Shown: in pieces, positions 1 to 8,106 of the stretch | Numbering within the stretch: the stretch's first letter is position 1 | Layout of the letters: every line of letters starts with the position of its first letter | Origin: CAZTVF01 sp964616985 | GTDB taxonomy: Bacteria; Planctomycetota; Phycisphaerae; SM23-33 | DNA: 64,000 bases | Assembly: GCA_964616985.1 (NCBI GenBank) | Contig: CAZTVF010000003.1 | Span: 1 to 64,000 of the forward strand | Direction: 5' to 3' | The notes under the pieces: generated by a model | The model's database searches: none | What the model was told of the DNA's origin: nothing | The model's input: only the letters and a program-made list of their open reading frames with translations | Program-made: the position numbers and the translations under genes

Positions 1-444
1 GGATCGATCACCATTCTGGCGGCGACCACGATGCCGGGTGACGACGTGACCCATCCCGTGCCGGACAACACCGGGTACATTACCGAGGGGCAGTTCTACC
101 TGCGCAACGGCCGCATCGAACCCTTCGGCTCGCTCTCGCGCCTCAAGCAGCAGGTGAACGGCAAGACGCGCGACGACCATCGGCCGATCATGGACGGGTG
201 CATCCAGCTCTACGCCCTGTGCCGCGAGAGCCGCGAGAAACGCGACATGGGTTTCGAGATGTCGCCCTGGGACAACAAGCTGCTGAAGTATGGCCGCCTG
301 TTCGAAGACCGCATCATGAGCCTCGAGGTGAACATTCCGCTGTTCGAGGCCCTCGACCGCTGCTGGGAAATCCTCGCCGCATGCTTCGAACCGGCGGAGA
401 CGGGGATACGGCGGGGGGTGGTGGACAAACACTGGCCCAGCTGA
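1..444 (+). CDS. atpB (V-type, ntpB): V-type ATP synthase subunit B, 3' part
   Basis: C-terminal 147 residues of the non-catalytic nucleotide-binding subunit of the V1 head; the start lies before the window. The segment GSITILAATTMPGDDVTHPVPD followed by TGYITEGQ is the typical B-subunit core after the nucleotide-binding fold, and the end (PLFEALDRCWEILAACF) is the C-terminal helical domain. B alternates with catalytic A subunits in the hexamer. It is followed by subunits D, I and K on the same strand, the A-B-D-I-K order known from spirochaete and chlamydia type operons. The stop codon TGA at 442-444 shares its last base with the first ATTGCGG repeat, so the next element abuts the gene exactly. 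Identification is by recognised sequence pattern, not by search. Confidence 0.93.
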   Translation, partial: GSITILAATTMPGDDVTHPVPDNTGYITEGQFYLRNGRIEPFGSLSRLKQQVNGKTRDDHRPIMDGCIQLYALCRESREKRDMGFEMSPWDNKLLKYGRLFEDRIMSLEVNIPLFEALDRCWEILAACFEPAETGIRRGVVDKHWPS

Positions 445-473
445 TTGCGGATTGCGGAGTGCGGATTGAAAGG
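444..473 (+). repeat. ATTGCGG heptad repeat, left arm
   Basis: Three to four tandem copies of a 7-bp unit (ATTGCGG, ATTGCGG, AGTGCGG, then ATTGAAAGG) begin on the last base of the V-type B stop codon. The same heptad in reverse orientation lies at 884-912, so the two arms form an inverted repeat around the four-helix-bundle gene. Confidence 0.8.
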
Positions 474-511
474 CACGACATCAAGACGTGTGAAGACAGA
501 GAGGCGTTGGC

Positions 512-931
512 GTGACACCAGAAGAAATGAAGGCGAGGACGAAGGCATTCGCTGTGAGGGTGGTTCATGTTGTCGAATCGATGCCAAAAGGACGCGTGGC
601 AGATGTCATAGGGCGCCAACTCATGAAATGTGGCACCAGCGTCGCCGCCAATTATCGCGCGTCATGTCGTGCCAAATCGCCTGCGGATTTCATCGCCAAG
701 ATGGGGATCGTCGAAGAGGAATCGGACGAGACCATTTTCTGGCTTGAGTTGATCATGGAGACGAAGATGCTGCCCAGCCCGCGACTCTTGAATCTCGTAG
801 GAGAGGCCGAGGAAATCCTGGCAATAGTTGTCGCTTCGATCAATACCGCCCGCGGCGGTCGCCGTCGGCAGCGAGAAGGCAACCCGCAATCCGCAATCCG
901 CAATCCGCAATCACAACGGCCTAACGACTGA
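512..931 (+). CDS. four-helix-bundle protein (23S rRNA IVP / Avd-like family)
   Basis: Predicted 139-residue all-helical protein of the small four-helix-bundle family first described from 23S rRNA intervening sequences; the same fold is used by Avd proteins of diversity-generating retroelements. Family-like features are the segment RQLMKCGTSVAANYRASCRAKSPADFIAKM and the EESDETIFWLELI helix. Start is GTG 512 after GAGAGG; ATG 527 is an alternative. The last ~20 residues (NPQSAIRNPQS) are translated from the heptad repeat at 884-912, so the true domain ends near residue 118 and the tail is probably an accident of read-through. It separates V-ATPase B from D, which are normally adjacent. No reverse transcriptase or rRNA gene is nearby. 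Molecular role unknown. Confidence 0.8.
   Translation: MTPEEMKARTKAFAVRVVHVVESMPKGRVADVIGRQLMKCGTSVAANYRASCRAKSPADFIAKMGIVEEESDETIFWLELIMETKMLPSPRLLNLVGEAEEILAIVVASINTARGGRRRQREGNPQSAIRNPQSQRPND
884..912 (-). repeat. ATTGCGG heptad repeat, right arm (inverted)
   Basis: Four perfect tandem copies of CCGCAAT, the reverse complement of ATTGCGG, lie inside the 3' end of the four-helix-bundle reading frame. With 444-473 they bracket that gene as an inverted repeat of about 470 bp outer span. The next V-ATPase gene starts 33 bp downstream. Confidence 0.8.
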
Positions 932-944
932 AGAAGCGTCGATC

Positions 945-1589
945 ATGTCAAAAAAATACAGACTTACCCGGCCGGAACTCAAACGCCAACGCGATGCGTT
1001 GCAGCGGTTCGAGCGATATCTGCCGATGCTGAAGCTCAAGCAGCAGCAGCTGCAGGTGACGCTGCGCGATATCGAGGTGAAGCGCGAGCGGACGCTGGCC
1101 GAGGCGCAGGCGGCGAAGGAGAAATTCCAGCCGACGGCGGTGCTGCTGGCCGACCCAGCCGGCGTGAACGTTCGTCAGGCGGCCCAGCCGGCGGAGCTCA
1201 AGACCTCGCAGGCCAATGTCGCGGGCGTGACGATTCCGGTGCTGCGGGAGGTGGTCTTCCCGCAGGCGACGTACAGCCTGTTCTCCACGCCCGCCTGGGT
1301 GGACCGCGCGATCGCTGAACTGCGGGCGCTCAACCGCCTCCAGGCCCAGGCCGACGTGTTGCAGGAGCAGTACGTCCTGCTGCACCGCGAGTTGATGAAG
1401 ATCGTCCAGCGCGTGAACCTCTTCGAGAAGGTGAAGATCCCCGAGGCCCGCGAGGCCATCCGCGTCATCCGCATCCGCCTGGGCGACGAGATGGCCGCCG
1501 CCGTGGGGCGGGCGAAGATGGCCAAGGCGAAGATCGTGGACGAGGCGCCGCTCGAGCGCGCTGCCGGCCCGCAGGAGGCTGCGTCATGA
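945..1589 (+). CDS. atpD (V-type, ntpD): V-type ATP synthase subunit D
   Basis: 214-residue central-stalk subunit that couples V1 rotation to the membrane ring. The N-terminal helix (LTRPELKRQRDALQRFERYLPMLKLKQQQL) and the C-terminal helix (LFEKVKIPEAREAIRVIRIRL) form the long antiparallel coiled coil characteristic of D subunits, with a short globular middle. Start ATG 945 was chosen because it begins MSKKYRLTRPEL, like other D subunits; an upstream in-frame start would add repeat-encoded residues. Its TGA overlaps the ATG of subunit I by four bases (ATGA), so the two are translationally coupled. Only Phe/Ile-rich termini differ from usual; length is normal. Confidence 0.92.
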   Translation: MSKKYRLTRPELKRQRDALQRFERYLPMLKLKQQQLQVTLRDIEVKRERTLAEAQAAKEKFQPTAVLLADPAGVNVRQAAQPAELKTSQANVAGVTIPVLREVVFPQATYSLFSTPAWVDRAIAELRALNRLQAQADVLQEQYVLLHRELMKIVQRVNLFEKVKIPEAREAIRVIRIRLGDEMAAAVGRAKMAKAKIVDEAPLERAAGPQEAAS

Positions 1590-3397
1590 TCGTCCGGATG
1601 AAGAAAGTCTACGTCGTCGCCCGCGGCGGCGACCGTCAGAAGATGCTCGACTCGCTGGCGCAGCTGGGCGTGGTGCACATCGTGCCGGCGCCGGGAACCG
1701 GGGGCGCCGCCGATGCCGCAACGCTCGCCGCCCTTGACGAGCTCGGCCGCGCCATCCAGATCCTGCAGCTCGTCACGCCCGCCGGCGATAAGCCGCCCAT
1801 CCCCGCGCAGCAGGCCGCGCGCGAGGCGCTGACGATCCATCGCGAATCCATCGAGCTCCGCAACCGCCTGGGCATGCTGCATCGCCAGATCGAGCATCTC
1901 GCCCTGTGGGGCGACATGCGCCTCGAGTCGCTGGCGGCCCTGCAGCGGGCCGGTGCGGCGGTGCAGTTCTGGCGCGTGCCCCCGGCGGCTGCGGGCGACG
2001 TGAAGGCCGAACTCGTCACGCCGCTGGGCGTGTCCCAGAAGATGCGTCTGCTGGCGGTGGTGAACCCCCAGGGCCCGCTGCCCGAAGGCGGCGACGTCGT
2101 GCCGCCACCGCCGCGAGACCGGCCCACGCTGAAGGTCGAGGCCCTGGCCGTTGACCAGGCCCTCATTGACGGAGGCCTGCGGCTGGTGCAGCTGGCGAAG
2201 ATGCTGCCGCAGATCGAGATCGAGCGCGAGCATCTCCTTCAGCAGGCCAGGCACGCCGCCGCCGGCAACAGCGCGCTGGTCGGGGCGGACCTGCTGGCCA
2301 TCCAGGGCTGGGCGCCGGCGCCCAAGGCCGAGCGGCTGGCGGACGACCTGGCCGCCCAGGGTCTGGAGGCGGCGGTGAACGCCCAGGACCCCGCCCCCGA
2401 CGATCAGCCGCCCACGCTGCTGGCGCCGCCCTTCTGGGCCCGGCCGATCCTGGGTCTGCTCAAGATCCTCGGCACGGTGCCCGGCTACCGCGAGTACGAC
2501 ATCACGCCCGCGTTCATGGTGGCGCTGCCCGTGTTCGCGGCCATGCTCATCGGCGACGGCGGATACGGCCTGCTGTTCCTGCTGCTGCCGGCGATCTTCT
2601 ATCGCCGGGTCGTTCGCAAGATGGGCGCCGACGTGACACACCTGCTGCTGGTGCTGGGCGTGACGACGCTCGTCTGGGGCGTGATCACCGCCAGCTTCTT
2701 CGGCCGCAGCTTCGAGGACATGAAAGAGGCCGGGGGCGTGCTGGCAGCCCTGGGCGCTGGGCTGGACTCGCTGCGCCTGGTGAAGGTGGACGTGAACCTC
2801 CAGCAGAGCACGCTGCACCGCCTCATGCACATCTGCTTCGTGCTGGGCGCGATCCACCTGAGCTTCGCGCACCTGTGGCGCGCGAAGGTGCGGTTCCCCA
2901 ACCTCAACTTCATCAGCAGCGTCGGCTGGGCGATGGTCATGTGGGCAGTCTACGGCGTCGTGTGCGAACTGGTGCTCAACAAAGCCTGGTGGGGCACGAT
3001 CTACGAATACCTGCTGTGGGCGGGCCTGCCGCTGGCGGTCATTTTCAACAACCCCTCTCGCAACGTGCTGCGGATGGTGCTGATCGACGGCGTCGCCAGT
3101 TCGATCTTCCCCATCATCTCCACGCTCTCGGACGTCATCAGCTACGTCCGCCTGATGGCGATCGGCCTGGCCGGCAGCATGCTGGCCCTGACATTCAACG
3201 ACATGGCCGTCGGCATCGGCTTTTGGCCGCTGACGGTGCTGGTGCTGATCCTCGGCCACGGTCTGAACATCGGCCTGTGCCTGATCGCGCTGTTCGCCCA
3301 CGGCGTGCGGCTGAACATCCTGGAGTTCGGCAACAACCTGGGGATGGAGTGGTCGGGCTACGCCTACGAACCCTTCGCAAGAAAACAGGAGAAATGA
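1586..3397 (+). CDS. atpI (V-type, ntpI): V-type ATP synthase subunit I (a-subunit analogue)
   Basis: 603-residue stator and ion-channel subunit of the V0 part. The N-terminal ~280 residues are hydrophilic and predicted coiled coil; from about residue 290 there are seven or more membrane segments. The helix ISTLSDVISYVRLMAIGLAG near residue 515 carries the conserved Arg expected to face the proteolipid glutamate, and the HGLNIGLCLIALFAHGVRLNILEF end is typical of the family. It overlaps subunit D by four bases and is followed one base later by subunit K, which it contacts. Slightly shorter than the ~650 residues of well-studied homologues, mainly in the N-terminal domain. Confidence 0.92.
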   Translation: MIVRMKKVYVVARGGDRQKMLDSLAQLGVVHIVPAPGTGGAADAATLAALDELGRAIQILQLVTPAGDKPPIPAQQAAREALTIHRESIELRNRLGMLHRQIEHLALWGDMRLESLAALQRAGAAVQFWRVPPAAAGDVKAELVTPLGVSQKMRLLAVVNPQGPLPEGGDVVPPPPRDRPTLKVEALAVDQALIDGGLRLVQLAKMLPQIEIEREHLLQQARHAAAGNSALVGADLLAIQGWAPAPKAERLADDLAAQGLEAAVNAQDPAPDDQPPTLLAPPFWARPILGLLKILGTVPGYREYDITPAFMVALPVFAAMLIGDGGYGLLFLLLPAIFYRRVVRKMGADVTHLLLVLGVTTLVWGVITASFFGRSFEDMKEAGGVLAALGAGLDSLRLVKVDVNLQQSTLHRLMHICFVLGAIHLSFAHLWRAKVRFPNLNFISSVGWAMVMWAVYGVVCELVLNKAWWGTIYEYLLWAGLPLAVIFNNPSRNVLRMVLIDGVASSIFPIISTLSDVISYVRLMAIGLAGSMLALTFNDMAVGIGFWPLTVLVLILGHGLNIGLCLIALFAHGVRLNILEFGNNLGMEWSGYAYEPFARKQEK

Positions 3398-3398
3398 C

Positions 3399-3863
3399 AT
3401 GGAATTCTTCGGTCAGTTGGGAATGATCCTCGCGTTCGGGCTTGGCGCCATGGGCAGCGCGCTGGGCGCGTGGCAGGCGGGCCAGGCGGCCGCCGGCGCG
3501 TGGGCCCGCGACGCCAAGGCGGGCAAGAAGATCAGCTTCTCGTACATCGTGTTTGTGGCGGCCCCCTTGAGCCAGACGCTCTACGCGATGATCGTCATGC
3601 TGCAGATGCAGGGCGCGATGAAGGCCCTGGGCCCGGCGGCGTCGTCGTATGCCGGGCAGTTCCTGGGCGTGGGCCTGGCGACGGGGCTGGGCGAGTTGTT
3701 CTCGGCCTGGGGCCAGGGCGCCATCGGCGCCGCCGCCTGCCGCTGCCTCAGCGAGGGCGAGGGCAAGGGCTTCGCGTTCCTCATCATCGCCATCGGCATC
3801 ATCGAGACCGTCGGCATCTTCACGATGGTCTTCATGCTGGGCGCGATCCCGAAGGTTGGATAA
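3399..3863 (+). CDS. atpK (V-type, ntpK): V-type ATP synthase proteolipid subunit K
   Basis: 154-residue, four-helix proteolipid that makes the rotor ring. It is a duplicated hairpin; only the second hairpin keeps the ion-binding carboxylate (E136 in IGIIETVGIF). Helix 2 has PLSQTLY (S58, Q59, Y62) and helix 3 has ELFSAWGQG (Q106). These line up with the Thr-Gln, Tyr and Gln ligands of the Na+-binding Enterococcus hirae ring (T64, Q65, Y68, Q110, E139, recalled from the literature). I therefore infer a Na+-specific ring, with Ser in place of Thr. Start ATG 3399 sits one base after the stop of subunit I, with AGGAG ahead. It is the last gene of the operon. Confidence 0.92.
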   Translation: MEFFGQLGMILAFGLGAMGSALGAWQAGQAAAGAWARDAKAGKKISFSYIVFVAAPLSQTLYAMIVMLQMQGAMKALGPAASSYAGQFLGVGLATGLGELFSAWGQGAIGAAACRCLSEGEGKGFAFLIIAIGIIETVGIFTMVFMLGAIPKVG

Positions 3864-3869
3864 AGTGGC

Positions 3870-3978
3870 AAGGGACCAAGGGACCAGGGCCCGGTGCTCC
3901 GTGTTCATTTGATGGGTGGCGATCTTCGCCACCCCAATAGCGTGACCTGATCCCTGGTCCCTGGACACTTGGTCCCTT
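3870..3978 (+). terminator. long foldback after the V-ATPase operon
   Basis: AAGGGACCAAG and GGACCAGGG (3870-3889) pair with CCCTGGTCC and CTTGGTCCCTT (3952-3978), enclosing a perfect inner hairpin GGGTGGCGA / TCGCCACCC (3914-3934). The position just after the operon suggests termination or mRNA 3'-end protection, but there is no clear T run, so a repeat-derived structure is equally possible. Similar GACCAAGGACCAATGACCAAGG wording recurs near 47480. Confidence 0.5.
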
Positions 3979-4001
3979 ATTCCCTCGTTCCTGGAGTTGT
4001 G

Positions 4002-7000
4002 ATGAGTCACGAGATCTTCAAGCACGATGCGTTGCCCAGGCCGGTGTCCGACTACACCTTCTTCGATTCCTACCGCGTGCCGCTGATGGCCGCGGCCCCG
4101 AACCTCGACGGCAGGGCGGAGGCGGCCGAGTGGCGATGTGCCGCCGGCTTCGACGGCCTGTCCTACACGGGCAATCTCGAGGACCGCCGCGCGCGGACGT
4201 ACATCGGCGCCACCGAGACGCACCTCTACGTGGCCGTGCTCTCGGAGATGCCCCCGGCGGGCGAGTTGGTCTCGGCCATCACCACGCACTCCGACCGCAT
4301 CATCTGGGACGACGTGCTGGAGGTGTGGGTGGACCCCAGCCCCGGCAGCGACAGCGGCATCGCCTACCAGATGCTCGTCAGTTCCAAGGGAATCGGCGCG
4401 TACAACCCGCACCCTCGCGGGCAGGTGAAGCCCGAGGACGTGTACGGCTGGAAGGGCAACTACCGCATCGCCAACGGCTTTCACGACGGCTGGTGGCATT
4501 GCGAGATCGAGATCCCGCTGTCGGCCATCGCGCCGGGCCGCAAGATCACCGAGGGCCGCTGGGGCATCAACGTCTGCCGCGACTTCAAGGCGCCCTGGGC
4601 GTTCAGCTCGATGGGCAACCGCGGCTACAACCCCGCCGACGAAATCGTCTTCACCTTCGCCGCCGCCGATGCCGCCGCCATCCAGGTGCGGCACGACACG
4701 GACCCGATCACCCGCAACATCGACGCCACGATGTCGCTGTACAACCCCGGTCCGCGGCCCGTCGAACTGGCCGGCCAGCTGTTCATGCTTCGCGACAAGA
4801 TGCCCGAGTTCAGCCGCACGGCCGAGTTCGTCATCGCCCCGGGCGAGACGAAGGAGCTGAAGCTGCAGCTGGAGGACCTGGTGACCAGCCGGTTCGAGCT
4901 GTTCGCCCTCGTCCGCGGCAAGGGCGGCGAGTTCCACTACACGCGGTATTACCGCTGGGGCCCGCCGCGCGAGCCGCGATGGGAATCGCAGAAGAAGCAG
5001 GTCAAGCCCGTCGATTTCCGCATTGCGTTCTACCCCTATTCGGGCGTGCTCCGCGTGCAGGCCGACGTGACGGGCCTGCCCAAGGACGCGGCGCTGGATA
5101 AGATGTTCTTCGCCGTCCGCCCCAAGGGCAGCGACAAGCCCCTCAAGAGCTTTCACCTCGAATCGTGGGAATTCCGCGACGGCAAGTGCGACCGCATGAT
5201 GGTGCTGCCGGGCCCGCTGGCGGGCCAGTACGAGATCACCGCCCGCACCACCGGGACGGGCACGCCCGAGGCGCCGCTCGTGAAGACCTTTGAACGCACC
5301 GTGTTCGAGTGGGAGCGCAAGGGCCTGGGCACCAGCCGGAAGGTCTACGCGCCGTTCACGCCCATCGAAGTCAGCGGGCGGACGCTTCGCACGGTCATGA
5401 AGGAGTACGACCTCAACGACCTGGGCCTGCTCGACGCGGTCCGCACGGACGACCAGCAGCGCCTGGGCCTGCGCGACGTGCAGGCCGGGGCCATGACCTA
5501 CCGCGCCGTCATCAACGGCCAGCCCGCCGCGCCGGCCGCCGGCACGTGCGAGGTCATCACCGCCGAGCAAGACGAAGCGGTGATCAAGGCCGATTTTGCG
5601 CTGGGGGCCATGCCCTGCAGCGCGACGTGCAAGCTCGACTACGACGGCATGCTCCGCGTGGACCTCACGCTGATGCCCATCGAGGGCCGTCTGGATTCGC
5701 TCGACCTGGAGATCCCGCTGCGCGAGTCGGTGGCGACGATGATGCACGCCATGTCCGACGGGCTGCGGATGCCCGTGCTGACGTGCAAGGTGCCCGCCGG
5801 CGAGGGCGAGGTCTGGAACGCCTCGAAGCTGCAGCAGGCGAATTGGCCGCCGAACTTCTGCACGTACATCTTCCTCGGCGACGCCCGCCGCGGCCTGTGC
5901 TGGTTCGCCGAGAACGATCGCGGCTGGTCGTGGGACGCGGCCAAGCCCAATCTCTGGCTGGTGCGCAAGGGCGGCCAACTGCTGCTGCGCGTGCACCTGG
6001 TGAACCAGCCGCTGGAACTGGACGCGCCCCGCACGCTGACGTTCGGCGTGCAGGCCGCCCCGGCCAAGCCCTGGTTGGAGGGCTGGCGGCATCGCTGGTT
6101 CAGCGAACGCTACAGCATCATCGGCACCGACATTCACTGGTTCGCCCTGGGCTGCTGTGCGTCGGTGTACCCCGCGGGCAAAGACCTGCAACTGTGGGAG
6201 ACGCTTCGCCGCTCCACCCGCGAACGCCTGTCCGATGCCGAGATCGAGGCCACCGTCCAGCGGGCGGTGAAGCATTTCGAGCCCTATGGCCCCAAGCTCG
6301 TCGATTACGTCACCAGCCTGGCCCGCATGAACCTCCGCCGCCGCTACGGCACGACCAGCGTGTTCTACTACAACCGCGCGTCGTACCCGCAGGCCGAGGA
6401 ATTCCAGACCTTCATGGACGAGTGGTGCCAGTCCGATTTCAACGACTTCCGCAACACGCGCCACCGCTACGAGGTGAAGATCGTGCCCTCGGAGTCGTAC
6501 ATCGACTACGCCCTGCACTGGTACGGCCGCAGCTTCGACGTGGCGGGCAACACGGGCATCTACGTCGACAACATCTTCTTCGACTGCGGCTTCAACCAGG
6601 CCATGACCGGGGCGTACACGAAGGAGGATGGCACGGTCATGCCGTCCACCGGCATCTGGGCCCTGCGCGAGCTGAACAAGCGGCAGTTCGTGTTCATGAA
6701 CGAGCGGGGCATGAAGCCCATCACGATGGTGCATATGACCGGCGCGCAGATCCTGCCGCTCAACTCGTGGTACACGGTCAACTACGACTGGGAATGGCAC
6801 TTCTCGGAGGGCGACGTTCAGAACCGCTTCACCCGCGAGTACATCCAGATGTGCTCGACGGGCGAGCACATCGGCGCCTGGCCGGTCGTGCTGCACGAGC
6901 AGGGCCGCTGCGTGGCCGACCCCTGGACGCTGCGGACGTACCTGGCCGTGAGCCTCGTGCACGAGCTGATCGTGGACCCGTACGTGTGGGATGTCGAGCC

Positions 7001-7376
7001 CATCGCCGAGGGCGACACGCCCGAAAACCGAATGCACGCCACGTTCCGCCAGCCCATTCTGGACCTTGTCCAGCAGGAAGGCGTCGAGGTGTTCCGCTAC
7101 TGGGACGAGCGGCCGCTGCCCGTGTCCAGCGGCTCAGCCGACCTGCCTACCATCGTCTTCAGCCGCCCCGGCTGCGAGTCGCTCGCCGTCATCTGCAGCT
7201 ACAGCGACCGTGATGAAGACGTGACGCTCACCATCGACCCCGCCGCCCTGGGCTTGCCCGCCCGCTACAGCGTAATCGACATCGAGTCCGGCGAGTCGCT
7301 CGCCGTAACCGCCAACCAGGTGCGCTTCGCCCTCAAGAAGCACGATCTGAAGGAGTTCAGAATCACGCCCAGGTGA
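4002..7376 (+). CDS. CBM9-like plus DUF6067-type glycosidase-like protein
   Basis: 1124-residue protein. Residues ~20-210 resemble a CBM9-like domain: NLDGRAEAAEW start, THLYVAV and DDVLEVWVDP strands, and GWWHCEIEIPLSAI. The middle has beta-rich modules, and about residues 480-1040 look like the TIM-barrel region of DUF6067/GH123-related proteins, with acidic strand-end motifs such as GIYVDNIFFD and NYDWEWHFSEGD as candidate active-site positions. No signal peptide is visible, unlike the two paralogues at 35172-40672. Start ATG 4002 (MSHEIFKHD) is preferred over an upstream in-frame codon because that would read through the foldback at 3870-3978. Likely acts on a polysaccharide or glycoside; substrate unknown. 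Confidence 0.7.
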   Translation: MSHEIFKHDALPRPVSDYTFFDSYRVPLMAAAPNLDGRAEAAEWRCAAGFDGLSYTGNLEDRRARTYIGATETHLYVAVLSEMPPAGELVSAITTHSDRIIWDDVLEVWVDPSPGSDSGIAYQMLVSSKGIGAYNPHPRGQVKPEDVYGWKGNYRIANGFHDGWWHCEIEIPLSAIAPGRKITEGRWGINVCRDFKAPWAFSSMGNRGYNPADEIVFTFAAADAAAIQVRHDTDPITRNIDATMSLYNPGPRPVELAGQLFMLRDKMPEFSRTAEFVIAPGETKELKLQLEDLVTSRFELFALVRGKGGEFHYTRYYRWGPPREPRWESQKKQVKPVDFRIAFYPYSGVLRVQADVTGLPKDAALDKMFFAVRPKGSDKPLKSFHLESWEFRDGKCDRMMVLPGPLAGQYEITARTTGTGTPEAPLVKTFERTVFEWERKGLGTSRKVYAPFTPIEVSGRTLRTVMKEYDLNDLGLLDAVRTDDQQRLGLRDVQAGAMTYRAVINGQPAAPAAGTCEVITAEQDEAVIKADFALGAMPCSATCKLDYDGMLRVDLTLMPIEGRLDSLDLEIPLRESVATMMHAMSDGLRMPVLTCKVPAGEGEVWNASKLQQANWPPNFCTYIFLGDARRGLCWFAENDRGWSWDAAKPNLWLVRKGGQLLLRVHLVNQPLELDAPRTLTFGVQAAPAKPWLEGWRHRWFSERYSIIGTDIHWFALGCCASVYPAGKDLQLWETLRRSTRERLSDAEIEATVQRAVKHFEPYGPKLVDYVTSLARMNLRRRYGTTSVFYYNRASYPQAEEFQTFMDEWCQSDFNDFRNTRHRYEVKIVPSESYIDYALHWYGRSFDVAGNTGIYVDNIFFDCGFNQAMTGAYTKEDGTVMPSTGIWALRELNKRQFVFMNERGMKPITMVHMTGAQILPLNSWYTVNYDWEWHFSEGDVQNRFTREYIQMCSTGEHIGAWPVVLHEQGRCVADPWTLRTYLAVSLVHELIVDPYVWDVEPIAEGDTPENRMHATFRQPILDLVQQEGVEVFRYWDERPLPVSSGSADLPTIVFSRPGCESLAVICSYSDRDEDVTLTIDPAALGLPARYSVIDIESGESLAVTANQVRFALKKHDLKEFRITPR

Positions 7377-7410
7377 AGCGACTAGTGCCTCTGTGTACCT
7401 TCAAGTGAGA

Positions 7411-7474
7411 GGTGGCGGCCTTCCCAGACCGCCACCTGCAGACGGCTGTGGTGGCGGCTTGGGAGGGCCGCCAC
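7411..7474 (+). repeat. two GGTGGCGG hairpins
   Basis: Two adjacent hairpins: GGTGGCGG / CCGCCACC (7411-7436) and GTGGCGG / CCGCCAC (7451-7474). The wording GTGGCGGCCTTCC recurs at 22640-22740, 55780 and 56140, so this is a dispersed repeat family. It may also end transcription of the preceding gene. Confidence 0.6.
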
Positions 7475-7529
7475 CCCTTGAATGACACGAGACGGTCACA
7501 ACTGCGTCCTTCGCCTTTGCCAGGCCTGG

Positions 7530-7638
7530 GTCCCGTAGGGACCACTGAAAATAGCCCAGCACTTCAGTGCTGGGAATGAATCCGGGCAAATAGATACCGG
7601 AGTCCCGTCAGGGAGGACTGAAACGCGGGGAGAACCCA
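7530..7638 (+). repeat. REP-like palindromes upstream of transposase remnant
   Basis: Three short palindromes in a row: GTCCCGTAGGGAC (7530-7542), TAGCCCAGCACTTCAGTGCTGGGA (7552-7575) and AGTCCCGTCAGGGAGGACT (near 7600-7620). This arrangement of palindromes just before a transposase start is what REP-associated tyrosine transposases normally carry. The TATAGCCCAG...CTGGGA word is seen again at 54196-54228. Confidence 0.65.
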
Positions 7639-7698
7639 ATGGCCCATTCCTTCGTGTTCTGGAACACGCACTGCGTCTTCAGCACCAAAGGCCGCGGG
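7639..7698 (+). pseudogene. REP-associated tyrosine transposase remnant (N-terminus only)
   Basis: MAHSFVFWNTHCVFSTKGR matches the start of Y1-type REP-associated transposases (MAHSY...HIVFSTK.R pattern, from memory). After about 20 codons the similarity stops abruptly at the stop codon of the opposite-strand gene 7699-8049, and the HUH and Tyr motifs are absent. The reading frame continues to 8028 but only as antisense of that gene. This is a truncated, inactive copy, dated by its still recognisable REP flank at 7530-7638. Confidence 0.6.
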
Positions 7699-8049
7699 TC
7701 AAAACCACATCCAGTAATTGGCGGCGGCGCCGAAGAGGTAGATCAGCCCGCAGAGGAACATGAGGATGTGGCACCAGGGGCGCCAGAGCACGGCCACCAG
7801 CAGCACGAAGCCGATGCGGGCGGGAATGCTCAGCCAGACGGAGTAGGGGCCCAGGATCTTGACGAACAGCCAGAGCGCCGCATGCGTCTCGATGTCCGGG
7901 CCGTACTGGGCGATGTTCTGGAACGTCGTCCATCCGTCGAGCACCGCGCCCACCGTCAGCACGGCCAGGCCCAGCCAGTACACGCGCGCAAACACGCCGG
8001 GGTGGTGCAGGATCAGGCGGATGTTTGATTTTCGGCGCCTTTTGGCCAC
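7699..8049 (-). CDS. small membrane protein, possibly DUF5658-like
   Basis: 116 residues with a basic N-terminus (MAKRRRKSN) and four predicted membrane helices, including VYWLGLAVLTVGAVLDGWTTF and ARIGFVLLVAVLW. The motif DGWTTF followed by a short loop and ETHAALW is reminiscent of DUF5658-type proteins (D..ST ... E.NP), but I am not sure. It is encoded opposite its neighbours, and the start is 57 bp from the divergent fucosidase start, so the two promoters must share that gap. Its 3' end abuts the transposase remnant. Function unknown. Confidence 0.6.
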   Translation of the reverse strand: MAKRRRKSNIRLILHHPGVFARVYWLGLAVLTVGAVLDGWTTFQNIAQYGPDIETHAALWLFVKILGPYSVWLSIPARIGFVLLVAVLWRPWCHILMFLCGLIYLFGAAANYWMWF

Positions 8050-8106
8050 GAAGTCAGTTTAATATGCGGCGGCATTTCCGGGAACGGAATTCGAAAGGAA
8101 CCGACG

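Noticed and set aside
884..912. CRISPR-like array
   Set aside because: The unit is 7 bp and directly tandem without spacers, so it is a simple repeat.
512..931. Diversity-generating retroelement
   Set aside because: The fold resembles Avd, but no reverse transcriptase, template repeat or variable repeat was found nearby.
1175..3400. Long minus-strand frame of 741 codons
   Set aside because: Antisense of V-ATPase D and I; rich in His, Arg and Gln in the way expected of shadow frames in GC-rich DNA.
3195..7037. Minus-strand frame of 1280 codons
   Set aside because: Antisense of subunit I, K and the DUF6067-type gene; no domain features, and it lacks a plausible ribosome-binding site.
7639..8028. 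129-codon plus-strand frame starting MAHSFVFW
   Set aside because: Only the first ~20 codons resemble a transposase; the rest is antisense of the membrane-protein gene at 7699-8049.
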